Shown: one piece after another, positions 27,519 through 40,200 of the stretch
Layout: the number at the start of each line of letters is the position of its first letter
Position numbering within the stretch: position 1 is the stretch's first letter
Assembly: GCA_964247055.1 (NCBI GenBank)
Contig: OZ176054.1
Coordinates: forward strand, 9,920,001-9,984,000
Direction of reading: 5' to 3'
Length of the DNA: 64,000 nucleotides
Origin: Paragordius varius
Lineage: Eukaryota > Nematomorpha
Notes under the pieces: generated by a model
The model's input: the letters and a program-made list of their open reading frames with translations, nothing else
The model's database searches: none
What the model was told of the DNA's origin: nothing
Made by a program: the position numbers and the translations under genes

Positions 27519-30500
27519 ATCACAAGGGTTTAAATAAGAAAAAAAGGGAAATTAAACCGCCAGGACCCGGTAATGTTTAATGTAATCATTGTTTAAATAT
27601 CATGTACAATAATTTGTTTCAAATATAGGTAGAAATAATGAGAGAAATAATAATGGAAGAGAAACAAGATTAGATGGCAGAAATTAAGGTAATTGCTAAT
27701 TGCCTATAAAAAATATGCATTATGGGACTACAAAAGTTTTTGGACACAAAAATTTTATACCAAAGACTATTAAACTAGAAATGCCTATAATTTTTAGGGG
27801 ATATCCCATTATACATACATATATATATATGCTTATATTAAGATTGAATTATTTAATTTAGTCCCTAAATCGCTTCCCAAAATTCCAACTGGTCTTTAAA
27901 GTTCTCTTTTAGGAGCCTTAAGTGGTAAATTAAATATTGATATTTCTCTCCGATTCAATTACCTAACATATGTTTATCGAATTTAGCAAAATTATGATTC
28001 GGTAAGTTATAATATATACATCTTTGTAATTATTAAATTTTTATAATCTATATTGATAATTTATATAGTTGCCAAAGGTAGTATGCATTTTTATAAAAAA
28101 ATGATTATTTTTATTAAAAAAACATGAATATGGGCGGACTATTGGCGGGAGGTTATTTTTTGTTCATTAAACTTTATTTTTAATGACTATACTCGGAGGT
28201 ATGTAAAATAGTATAATTTAAGGTTTAATCGGAGGCCTCTATGGATCGCAAGGATTATCTTTCAAATGAGCATATTTTGCTACGCTGTATATTACAAATT
28301 GAAAGATTTAATATACAGTGATAATAAGATTAATATGTTTTTAAAACCGCTTTACTTTTTCTAACTTACTCACTTGAATTATCATTTATTGTTTTATGTT
28401 AAAAAGTATGAATGTAAACACGATGGATAAATTATGTATTTATAATTAAAATTTATAATTAAGGTTAAAAAAGTGGTTTTCTTTAAAGAAAATATTTGTT
28501 TTTTCCTTTTGTCGGTGTAATTTAGATTTTTCTGTAAAAATAGAACAGTTTGAAAAACTTATTTATCATTTCTGATTCACCCTTACCCAATATCCTGATT
28601 ATCTGCCGTTATTAAATGGTGCTAATAAAGTTGATAGTAGAACAATTTTCTATATGTATGTCATTTATAAACCGCAATACGTCTTAGCTCTAGGTTGGCG
28701 ATGATCAAACTATTCCGTTTCTTTTATTTTTTTTAAAAAAATAGGGAGTTTTAGATATATCTATACAAATGCAATGAATTTCATCAATACCTTTGAGATT
28801 TTATAACTCAATTAATATTTTCATCCATGTAGATACCAACCTAGATGTATCTGTTTTAGACATACAAAGTATGTATTTATTTACCTTGACCAAATAAAGC
28901 GATAACCTCTATGCAGGACTAATTTTTTAATATACGTATATAGGGACCAATAATGGTAACATATGTGATAAAGTTTTTAGTAACTAGTTTTGTCAAGTTC
29001 CTGTAAATTCATCCTTTCAAGCAGGAAAAATTTATATGTAATATAATATGTTTTATAGGAACTATGCTTAAGCCGTATAACGGTAAATTATTACGTTTTA
29101 ATAAAAATAGATAATGAAACAAATATATATTTGTCTGATTCCAACGTAACATCCATTATCTCACAAACTGATGAATGCATATCGATAAAAAGGATGTACC
29201 TAGTACAGGTTATCCCTTTATTATTCATTATCAGAATTCTTATAAATTTATATATTCTTATTCATAATAGATTTTAAAAAAATCGCTGTTATGTTCTTAT
29301 GAATATTAATTAGCCAATAATATTACTCTTTACTGCATAAAACCAGCAATGTAATTTTACTCATACTTTACCTATACAATACACAGTGTTAAATTAAAGT
29401 AACTGCTTTGACCGAAAGTTATCACTTGATGGGATCCAGGGTTATGATATGTGGATTAAGGATGGGGAAAATGGGAAGGATTTCATATTGGAATATAAAT
29501 TATCACTAATATCAGATAGAAATGGCTGGGTTATTTCCAACATGTATGGAGAGAAACGAATTACAAAAGTGAATTCTCTGGTAAACATATTAGATAATCA
29601 CGTGTAAGCTAAATAAATAAAGCCTTATTAATAGGAAAATCTCCATATTTCTGCCAATCTAAAATTTTATCATTAATAAAATTATTACATCGACCCTTTT
29701 CAATTTTTTAAGGCCACTCTATTAATTCATATAATTTTTTGTTACCAATTCTTTATGCTGTAAAAACGCTTTTTAGTTATTAATAGAATGACAGTACAAG
29801 ATTTATAGTAAAGAATTTGGAACCAGGGAACTACTCTATAATGTTACAAACAACGTATTGCAGGGAAAGCGACATATCTTGCCAAATATTGACAACAATT
29901 TACTGTAATTGTATTTTAGTTATATAATTTACCATTAACCTATTGGTAATGAAATACGCGTTAGCTAATTATGAATATTCAAGTGTATAAAATATCCAGA
30001 TCCCATATATACAATCATAATATATTATTCATATAGTTAGAATTAAATTAAATTAAAATTAAAAATAATGAACAGTTAGCAGAATTACGCTTCTTAAACT
30101 GTTTTGTTGATATATTATTTACTAATTTTGAAGAATGTTTTCAAATTTAACTTTATTAGGACATATTCAATAGTATTTAGGGACTGAACGTCAAAGCAAA
30201 CAGGAAACCATTGAATAAAAATATCCCATCTTCGGACAATTATATGCGCTTATAAATTATTGTATGATAATTTAAAAAAATTTCCATGCCACTAAATGTG
30301 TACCATCTAGATTAAATTTTAGGATCGTAATTTAATTTTCCGTATTATTCAATTACCTTGCAAATAATGGAAAATGTACATACAAATTATCAAATCAAAA
30401 TTTTGAAATAATGTTTTTTAGCGACATTAAATAAAATTAGGAACGTGCTTTCAAGTTTTTTTGCTTAATATCAACTCATCAAATTGCTTAAACCTTAATT

Positions 30501-30613
30501 AAGCCCGTAAACAATTACATTCTGGCGCTAAGATTAGGTGCGTAAAAACTACCAATTATTATTTATGGCGCAACTTTTCTCGTTTGTAAAAAATTTTTTT
30601 TCAATTGGGGAAG

Positions 30614-30748
30614 CAGGGCTTCGATTGGGTTCAGTTTGCTGAATTTTCGAAACCGGATTAGGTTGATACAAACCCAATGGAACCGGTTTCTGCTAAATCA
30701 GAATCTGGGTTCCGGTTTTATGTGGTTCTATTTTGGTTCGAAGCCCGG
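30614..30748. mobile_element. Small inverted-repeat element (CAGGGCTTCGA ends)
   Basis: CAGGGCTTCGATTGGGTTC at the left pairs with GGTTCGAAGCCCGG at the right, and the interior is rich in GGTT/AACC. It is a relative of 9971-10075. No clear target duplication. It lies in an intron of the decayed plus-strand gene copy. Confidence 0.5.
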
Positions 30749-31049
30749 AAAATATCTTAAGGTGGGTTATTTATTAATAATTTTTTATTTTGGCATTATT
30801 TAGACGATGGCGAGTCCCTTATTGGTACTTTTTATGTTATATGAATAATATATATAATAATAAAATTAATTAGCAGAATAAACTAATTGCAAATCTTCTC
30901 ATAATAAATACTAACAACAAATATATTAAATAATCCATATAAAATTATAATGCGAACGGTTTAAATGATAATAAAATTGAAACATGCTGACTCCAGGTAC
31001 TTAAAATGGAAAGATATTCTTTAATTTGATTTCAATATTTATAATTTAC

Positions 31050-32640
31050 TAGCGTAAATCTCGTGCTGCTACGCAGCCCGAGGAAATCCTTCGGACTTAT
31101 GGAAGGGTTATTTGAATAAAGGGAAACATATTTTAATAGATATAATTTTATAGGAATTTTAAAACAGAGCATTCATACTAATATATTGTTTAATTGGGGG
31201 AAAAATAGATTTAAAAAATTATTTTTGTCGACTTTTTTTTAAAAATGGCATTTTACGGAGGGAGGTAAAAAGAGGGACTAAATCAAAAAAGCGAGACGAC
31301 TATGTTCGGCGCAATCAAGGTAAACAAAAATCATATTTGAAATTGAATGATCCAACACGTTCTCCAGAAAAATGTCTCAAAGAGACGATTTTTGTGGACT
31401 TCTAATCAAAAAAACCGTTTTCACACGGGGTGGGCCCGAACTGGGGTATTTCAAAAAAAGGGCGAAGCTATTGTCGGGGCATTCATTAATGATTATATTT
31501 TTTCGAAGTTTGGATTTGAATGGGTCTACCGGTTTTCCTGTACCAGATCACAAAGCCAGCATTTTCCATTTTCATAAATATATAGATTACCATAAATAAT
31601 GTTTTATTATCCATATATCTTTTAACATCCTATACATATGATAGATACTCCTTACTCAGCAGTTATCATCAAAGAAACGCTTGACTAAAATTTTTGCCTT
31701 TTAACAGGGAATACGAAAAATCCTTCTCGAATTTTTACAGTCTCAAACCTTGAGCAAAATACAATCAAAAAATTATTTTTGTGGACTTTGTTTTTTTTGA
31801 AAAAAATGGCATTTTACGGGGGTAGCGGGTAAAAAGAGGGCCTAAACCAAAAAAGTGAGTCAACTATGTTCAGCGCGATCAAAAATAAGTAAAATCATAT
31901 TTGAAATTGAATGGTACAACACGTTCTCCAAAAAATTGACTTAACCCATTTTTCACACGGGGTAGGCCCGAACTGGGGACCTAATTTGAAAAAAGGGCGA
32001 AGCTATAGTAGGGACATTTATTAATGATTATATTTTTTCGATATTTGGATTTCATTGGGTTCACCGGTTTTCCGGAAACAGATCACAAAGTTACATGAGG
32101 AATCAGTTTTTAGCGGGTAGCTCCCTACCCAGCAGCTATCATCAAAGAAACGCCTGACTAAAATTTTTGCCTTTTAACAGGGAATACGTGGAATCCATAT
32201 TTAATTTTTACGGTCTCATACCTAGGGCGAAAAATAGATTTAAAAAATAATTTTTGTGGACTTTGTTTTTTGAAAAAAATGGCATTTTACGGGGGTAGCG
32301 GAGAAAAAGAGGGCCTAAATCAAAAAAGCGAGACGGCTATGTTCGGCGCAATCGAAAATAAGTAAACAAAAATCATATTTAAAATTGAATGGACCAACAC
32401 GTTCGATAGAAAATTGTCTCAAAGACACGATTTTTGTGGACTTCTGTTTTCAAAAAAAACCCGTTTTTCACACGGGGTGGCCCCGAACTGGGGGCCTAAT
32501 TCAAAAAATGGGGGAAGCTATTGTCGGGGCATTCATTAATGATTATATTTTTTCGAAGTTTGGATTTGAATGGGTCTACCGGTTTTCCGGTACCAGATCA
32601 CAAAGCCAGAATTTTCCATTTTTATAAATATATAGATTAT
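31050..32640 (+). repeat. Tandem repeat block, ~0.47-0.56-kb units
   Basis: Three units share GGCATTTTACGG (31247, 31808, 32281), CACGGGGTRGGCCCGAACTGG, a TTCATTAATGATTATATTTT block and a CGGTTTTCC-ACCAGATCACAAAG block. Spacers with AAAGAAACGC-TGACTAAAAT lie between. The block opens with TACTAGCGTAAAT, near a small hairpin TGCTACGCAGC. ORFs at 31347-31599 and 32385-32627 repeat with the unit and are probably not genes. It lies in an intron of the decayed plus-strand gene copy. Confidence 0.65.
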
Positions 32641-34479
32641 GTTCAAGTTTAACGTGACATAATACCACTGAATATTGGTTAATTTGATTCTCTATTGTTT
32701 TGAGTATAGTTAAAGATATATAAAATATAAAAATTGATTTGCCATTTAAAAAGATTTAGCTTAGCCCTTAAATATATATTTTGATAATATAGAAAACGAA
32801 AATATACTCAAAGACGATTATGGTTGTATCAACAATTATATATTGCAAATCTGTACAAAATTTTTGGAAATAAACCCAAGAAACATATATAACATATTTT
32901 TGGAGTCCAAAAGTAAAACTTTAATAGATACGGCTACTCAAATTGTCGTGTAAGTTTAATTATAATATATCGAATGTAGCGTTAATAATTTTGATCATAC
33001 GATTTGAAAGTTGATTAAAAAACAGTTATTACAACAGTAAATTAAGATTAACATTAAGAAATTAATGTAGAAGAAATTATATTTGTAATTCTATAAATTT
33101 TTTTAAATCAAAAATTTAATTAAAAACCAAAAAATATTAATTATGTTCCTTATTTTATAATTCTTTATCTGTGTAAAGGTAAATATATAGGAAGTATGCT
33201 GCTATATAGCCTTTGGATTAAATTTCGTGTTCGTTGTGATATAATTATTATTTTGGGCATCGATTTTTAGAATGAAAATCTAAAAATGATTCATTTTCTA
33301 TGGAAAATTAATTGTATTTATAATATAATGTAGAGACGCCTTCATGTTTAATTATTAAATTATGATAAGTGGTTAAGAAATACTATAATATGGATAAAAT
33401 ATACAAGTAAAAAGCAACCATATATCATTTGTAATAAAAAAAATATTATCGTTATAAATTGTTAAAAATAAAGTGTCGGTGTATGACAGAATCTTGCAGA
33501 AATATATATTTTGTGTGCCTTCAAATTTAGATAAAATTTAGCTTTCCCTAAAAAATATTTTTGGCGTCGATGAACATAAATATAAGCCAATCATGAGTGT
33601 CAATATAAGTTTTCCCATCCAAGAATTCTTAATCCTCTAAAATATTATGATTATATTGTTTGGGTATATACGATTTCGCGCACATAATAAAATATTTTTT
33701 ATGCCCTGCTCGTGTTAATGTATTTTAAATTGCGGCTTGGTGGTTTTGAGTTAAGAATGCGGCCCTTGTCCTAAGCCTGTAAAACATAAAGTAGGGATAA
33801 AATTCAAAATTCATTCATAAGCATCGCTTATAATCTTTTAACAATATTAATTATTTTTTATTGCTCCACTCAATTTTTATTTGATATATATTTACTATTT
33901 ATCTTTTGTTTTTTAGGGTCAAAACTGTTTCACTCATGATTTGACTGTAACTACGTTTGATGACGATGAATATTTTTTGGTTTATAAACAAAAACCGAAC
34001 TCTGAGAAGTTATATGGAAAATTAGCTTTTTCATTTGTTCGTTTCAATACATCACATATTTGAATGCCATGTTTCACTAATTCGTTTTGAAAATAAATAA
34101 TAATTGCATATTTTCAAAAATTTTAAAATTACTAATATACTATGTGTATATGCTCAGGGCTTGCAAAATCGAGAGGTAGGATGATATCGAAAATGATTTA
34201 AGAAAGTTATTACTATTGCTGTACAACGCCCTGTATCCAAAAATAAATATTTTTGGTGAAAGATAAGCTTTTTCAAAAAAATAGCTGAAAAGATTTTGCG
34301 ATAAAATTACTATTAAATCGCTAAAAAATATTTTTGACAAAATCTATTCGTTTGCAATTCTTAAAGCGTGTTTTATTGTAAAATTATTGACCATGTGTAA
34401 CGGTATAACCCTTTTTCTATATTTTTCGATGTCTATATCTATCGGCCCAAATTTTGATCAAATAATTTATTCCTCAATT

Positions 34480-35040
34480 TTAACACTTGGATACAACACT
34501 TTTAGTCCCTCGATTCAAATCGGGGTAGTTGGATACCCCAGGCCTGTTAAAATTAAATAATTCAAAAAATATGGAATGAATTGAAATGTCAAAGATTTCC
34601 ACATTTAAAACATTAATGCGAAATATATAAAAAATTTCATTTAAAAATACTCACTATTACTTATTTTCCTCAAGGTAATTTGGTTAACATGATATGTGTG
34701 CATTGGCTAAATTTCAGAACTAATACAAAATAAACATTTTTTTCTTTTCTTTCAATGTTAGATGTGATTTAAAGTAAAAATTAGCTTTCAATTTAGCTTT
34801 GAAATCAAATAAACACGATATTTTGCAAAAATGTTGTAAAATATGGCGTCGAACTAGTTTGATATGGAATTTCTTTTCAAAACATAAATTTATTTAGATA
34901 TTTCGGCTTATTTATATAATTTTGATTAAGATCGAAGCAAAAATTTAAATTGAAAAAATTTCTTTCAGTATTTTTTTAAATATACAATCTTAAATATAGT
35001 CTGGGGTATTTAAATACCCCATTTTTAATCAAAGTGTTAA
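34480..35040. mobile_element. piggyBac-like TTAA element, copy 1
   Basis: Bounded by TTAACACTT and AAGTGTTAA. Near the left end is TCAAATCGGGGTAGTTGGAT followed by ACCCCAG, and near the right is CTGGGGTATTTAAATACCCC. The TTAA flanks and inverted CACTT ends fit non-autonomous piggyBac-like elements. A second copy lies inverted at 57243-57827. No transposase. Confidence 0.6.
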
Positions 35041-35729
35041 GTAAATATTTTGAAATTCATTTTATATTTTAAGTTAAACTTGGAATAAACCTATATCTTC
35101 ATTTGAAATTCTGAGGTGATTCATCATCAACGAATTTTATAAAAGACTTAATAATGAAATAATATATTAAAAATTCTTCTATCGCAACGAATTTTTGCTA
35201 TAATTTTAAATCTAATCATTTTAGAGAGAGCCAAAAACCACCTTTACAACTTTCCATATGGGAAATTTCCAAAACACAATGTATGATAGATAATACATGC
35301 TAAGCTCGCATCATAAGTATTAAGATTAAAATATTAATCCAAAAAATGACATATCATTGGCTAAAAATATATGTTCGACATCCTATCGTCCCCGATAACT
35401 CGCTAACGTTTTAATAAATCCTCATTAATCATGTAGCATTACTTATTTGGAATTCAAATCCATAGGATACGGTATTCTTGCTAATTATTTTTAATTGGTA
35501 TTCGAGTGTACAATGGGTAAAGCTCATGGCAAAAATATAGATCTTAGAAAAAATAATTAACTTTTCTCTGATTAAAGCCGCATCTAAGTAAAGTATGCGG
35601 CTATAGTGCATACAAATTGTTTATTGAATGTCTTAATTACATGGAGTGCGTGGGAGAAATTACATTCATTTGTGTGGATAGTTGATGGCTTCATGAAGCT
35701 CGGAGATAGAGGGTGATAATTAAATTAAG
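35041..35729. other. No gene supported
   Basis: Between the piggyBac-like element and the kinase-loop exon. An open plus-strand stretch at 35643-35717 is compositionally exon-like but could not be joined. Confidence 0.35.
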
Positions 35730-35797
35730 GGATGTGTTCTTGGTGATGGCAAATATGGGCAGGTGTTTTACTTAAAAAGACTGGCGAACGGGGAGAG
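35730..35797 (+). CDS. Possible protein-kinase glycine-loop exon (fragment)
   Basis: Following an AAG acceptor (35727-35729) the frame reads GCVLGDGKYGQVFYLKRLAN GE, then a possible donor GTTTGT. The G-D-G-K-Y-G-x-V order matches the ATP-binding glycine-rich loop (GxGxxGxV) that opens eukaryotic protein kinases. The catalytic Lys would lie in the next exon. I found no HRD or DFG exon downstream before the oppositely oriented gene at 37.2 kb. An upstream open stretch at 35643-35717 could be another exon but does not join in phase. It may be a fragment or pseudogene. Confidence 0.4.
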
Positions 35798-37218
35798 GTT
35801 TGTATCATCTTATTGTCTTATCCTTTATGCATCTCTTCTAAGTGATTCCTTAATCGACATTTTTTTATTATATTCATTGAGATTTCTATATGATAATTAG
35901 CCAGTATTGTCGGCAATCTATTTATTGTAACCTGTGCATGATTCGTATATCATAAATACTTTTCAATACAATTCAAAAAAAGCTTTTATAAATGAGCTTT
36001 TAGTTCAAAGAATTTGAAACAAAATGGACCAAAATATTCAATCACAAAGTGCTGTACAAAAATTCCTAATTACAAAATTGTTATATTTTTATATTATTTA
36101 TTTAATTGACAATGTTTTGCTATTTGCAGTATATTATTTTAAAAAAATACTCAAATTATTTTATTACCACCTATATTTGGCAAATTATTCAATATATGGT
36201 AATTAATAAATTAATGCCGCATAATTGCAATTTTGTTTAATTGACCCCGAAATGCGTTTTTGGGTTTAATATCGGTAAGTCCTCAGGGACATTATTAACA
36301 ATAAATCTTTAATAATATTGCTTTTATATCCTTGTAATAAATATTACTAAATAACATATATATGACTCGTTTTCTTCAGTTGTAATAAATTTACCCTAAT
36401 TTTGACTGATAGCAAAAAAATAATACCACTTTTTAAATGTTATCGTATTCATCATTTGGACATTCATTATCAAGCTTATACCTATCTATATATGATTATA
36501 AAAATTTATTTAATCTCCATATTGAAGTAGAAAACAAGAGTTTCTATAAATAGTGTTACTCTTGAAAATTGGAATATACTTGTACAAATTTACTTTGCTT
36601 CAGGTAAAGTTTTTAAGACGTTAAATGCATTGTGAGTATCAATATTCTAAACTTCAATTCAATTAAAACGATACTGAATGCGCAAATTTGATACACTATG
36701 TTTATATAATCAGGATATTTTAGTATACCCTTTTTTGTGCTCTGTATAAGCGGCTAAAAGATATTTAACTGATAATGATTCTTGGCTTTAAATAAAAATG
36801 CCTATAATCCTATGCTGATACAATGCAGCTATAACCGATTAAATTGATCGAAATCTTTTTATCTTTGACACGACATGACATGGGAACTTTAACTTAGTTT
36901 TTGATTGTACACAACTATACTAAGAAATTCGCTTCCTAGGATTATTTAATTAGCTGACTTTTTATTTAAAACTTGAGTAAACAGTGACAAAGTATCGGTG
37001 CGACTTATTATCTCAATTCATTTGGAAATATGGCAAGATCGCCTCCAAACAAAAATATATTTTTAGCGAAATCTCTTGCTATTTATAATAATAATTACAA
37101 TTAAGTTATAATCTCAATTTAAAGGCAAATGTTATTTATTTAAGTATTTTAAAACAAAAATAATAAAATAATATCAGTTAGAAATTGAAATACAAAAATT
37201 GAAAAATAATATTAAGAA
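35798..37218. other. No gene supported
   Basis: I looked for the kinase exons expected after the glycine loop (VAxK, HRD, DFG) and saw none. The ORF at 36024-36206 is low-complexity. Confidence 0.4.
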
Positions 37219-40200
37219 TTATTCATCCTCTTGTCTACGGGGTTCATTGGTAATCGGTGCATCCCCTACAGAGGATGGTGAGACAAAAGATCCGGATGGA
37301 TGGTGTCCTGCCTGGGCAGCCAGCAAATTTTGACTGCCTCCTAAAAATGAGCCTTGCGGTGAATTGTCAGAACTTCCTTGGCTTAATGATGGCGAAAGTG
37401 GTAGATCTAATAAAAAAAATTATTAATATGTTTAAAAATTGATTATTTTTTTATTATTGTTTAGCCGAAACCACTAACAACGCATATTTTTGCTTATTAA
37501 TCAAACCTTAAATAGACGTATTTTAAAATAGGTAGGTGATTTACTTGACCAACCGGAATGAAAATTTTCGACAGGCAAGTAAATGGTGTCAAATCTCCTT
37601 GCCTTTGCAAAAAAGAAAATGCCATATGAAATCAATAAACAATGTTGTGAAAAGACGTCATTATTATGGTAGCGATATCGGGAAAATGATCCGAAACGCT
37701 TAAATTAATAGTTCGAACGGTAAATGCGGCGTAATTTTCAGACACAAATAAAGATTAGAAGATAAGAACATACCACATTGTATGATGAGCGCTATGAAAA
37801 AGACGTTAATTAAAATTTGATAGAATAACATCGAAGCCATGGACGAGCTCATAGATAGTGTACCATTATAAGTTACTCATTAAACGATGTTTGGAATCGG
37901 GAAAGATAGCTTTGTGGGACCTAGAGTCATTTCAAAAAAATAATTTAAAACAACTCTTAAAAATAATTTTCCAAAAGGCGCAGTGGCAGCGTAAAACGCA
38001 GATGTGCGGATGATTCATAAATTACTATCTATTCCCTTATTAAATACATAAAAACGTATGGGTTTTTGAAGCAATCCATATTTTTGTAATGGTGGAAGGT
38101 CAAGATGAAAAACAATGGTAATGATTGAAATATTGGTCGTTGTGGGGAAGGGAAAGTATTGGACTGTGTTATGTGTTAGGAAAGGAACAAATCTTTTGAT
38201 AACACTGGATAAATATTTATAACATATACATGTATGCCAAATTTTTAATTTTTAAATATTACTGATAATGATTAAATGAGGTACTTAAAATGGTCGAAAA
38301 ATTTAAAAACAAGTTTCAGTAAAAAAATATGTATATAAAAATAATGATGTGCCGCTACAGATTTGAAAGACAATATTATCGTAAAATTAGGCATTTTAAA
38401 ACATAGTCTGACTGAAAAAAAGCAGACGGGTCACACCCAAAGACCTCAGAGTTAGTACTATTCAACTCTCGCTTATCTGATGATAGTGATAAATACATTA
38501 TGCAAATCCTAAAATTGAGTAATAGATAGCGATTTTAAAAAAACGTGCAAATCGTAATGCACAAGTGGGGCCAACATTTACTTTGATACCGTATAATTAC
38601 TTAACTTCCATTCAAGCTATCATGCTCACCTATATTTTTAGAGAATTACAGACATAATTGGTAAGCGATGGTAATAAATCTACATTTGGATATGTGCTAG
38701 TAATGAGAAGAACAAGTCAAAGCATACACGGTTTACGACTAGATTTATACTAATCGGAAATGCAAATTAAACCGCAAAAACTGAAATTACGCATGTCAGT
38801 ATATATCTGTGCCCAAATAAAGAAACCCAAGTGGCGGATACCGGTAGGTAGCCTTAGTATATTTCTTCAGGTAAATAAATTTGTATTTTCAACTTATACA
38901 AACTCATCTTTATAAAACGAAACCCTAGATACTTATTAATGATGGATTTCAACACACGAACGTTTTGATTAGATAATATCTGATCGCCATTACAAATATA
39001 TACTAACTGGGGGGCCATAACCCAAATATTCCGCAAAAAAATACAGTAATCAATATAGGGGTTCGATGCCTAATCAATTCATTTGGATATTATTCAATAT
39101 AAATTTTAGCATTAAACTGAGGGATTTTGGATTGTACATGTCGTGTGTTAAATTATTCAGCGATAATAAAGTTTTTTCTAATATTAAAATCCAAATTAAT
39201 AATCTTTTTGGATCGAGCTTTGAGATGCTGTCTGGATATCATTAATTAATTATCGAGCAGAAACCTGATGCACAAATAATGTTACTAACAAAATTCTTAA
39301 AGTTTGCACCTAAATTCGGCATTTACGATATTTATGACAACACGGGTTAAGCGGGAATCACACCTTATAAAGATTGACAGAATAGATGATATTTTTACAA
39401 AGGGAAAATCAGAATCATCACAGTGAATTCAGGATCATTAATTTGGCAGCGCTACTCCACAAAACGGTCAATAAAACCAATCAGGTTTGACAATTACAAA
39501 TAATATGTATATGTACCAGGTGTAATCATGATTAGCTGTTTAACTAAAAGAAGATGTGAGCGAAAGGTACGGTGATGATTAATTAGATATAGTCCCCATT
39601 TCGTTCATTATATTAACTACAAACACACATTAGAAGATACAGCCAAAGAGTAGCGTCTTACCTTTATCATTCAGTATTCATGTCCTTTTCTTATTTTATC
39701 AGAAAGGGCTATTGAAAGTCAACGTTTACTCGTGTGTAATATGGTGTGCATTTTTAAGCGATATAGAGTGAATGTTTCCAAAAATTAAAAAATTGTGATG
39801 TTTTGTGAGAGACAGTAGGCGCTCTGAACCCCAAAGCTTTGACAATATTTTGCAAGAACTATTGATAAATACCCAGCTAGAACTCAACGGAGATTGACAG
39901 AATACTACAACTACTATAAAAACAATCATTAGACGTCTACGCAATGATATAGATCAATAAATTCGTTTAATGGGTCCCACAACTCGCAACGTATCTAAAA
40001 TCGGGCTTGTGAAATTCTCCATCACGGTTACGAAAACAATTCTCAGTGAAATGTTGATGATGAGAAGTGGTTTTATTTTGCAAGAAAGTCGAAAAAATCG
40101 TGTTGTTCTTGTTAATTGGTTATAACCTTAAGTTATATTATTATTATTTATTATATAATTTATATGACATTGTATGTACAAGTATTCTAATTATAGTTGC

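Larger units (their letters stand above)
27519..34063 (+). pseudogene. Decayed inverted copy of the micro-exon membrane-protein gene
   Basis: The same exon series as the 54.2-62.7 kb gene appears on the opposite strand. Matching exons are 27519-27569, one ending 27688, 27862-27924 (63 nt), 27987-28001 (15), 28069-28077 (9), 28134-28151 (18), 28175-28198 (24), 28223-~28267, 28833-28868 (36), 28981-29024, 29059-29208, 29400-29580, 29787-29904, 32760-32949 and 33917-34063 (147). Exons of 63, 15, 9, 18, 24, 36 and 147 nt have exactly the lengths of their partners. Damage includes a stop replacing Gln in the 63-nt exon, a lost acceptor before the 18-nt exon, lost donors after 28267 and 29024, and length changes that shift frame at 28981-29024 and 29400-29580. 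Some exons (29787-29904, 32760-32949, 33917-34063) are still open. The first exon was not found. The copy is therefore a pseudogene, or a strongly altered relative. Confidence 0.82.

Noticed and set aside
29430-29580. Alternative reading GIQGYDMWIKDGENGKDFILEY in the plus-strand copy
   Set aside because: It is open in that copy but hits a stop in the intact copy, and it does not fit the phase-1 acceptor. The frame V-x-A-L...RVMICG fits the phase and is continuous in the intact gene.
31347-32627. ORFs sharing GEAIVGAFINDYIFSKFGFEW in successive units
   Set aside because: They recur with the tandem repeat unit, the middle unit is not open, and neither start nor frame is conserved outside the unit.
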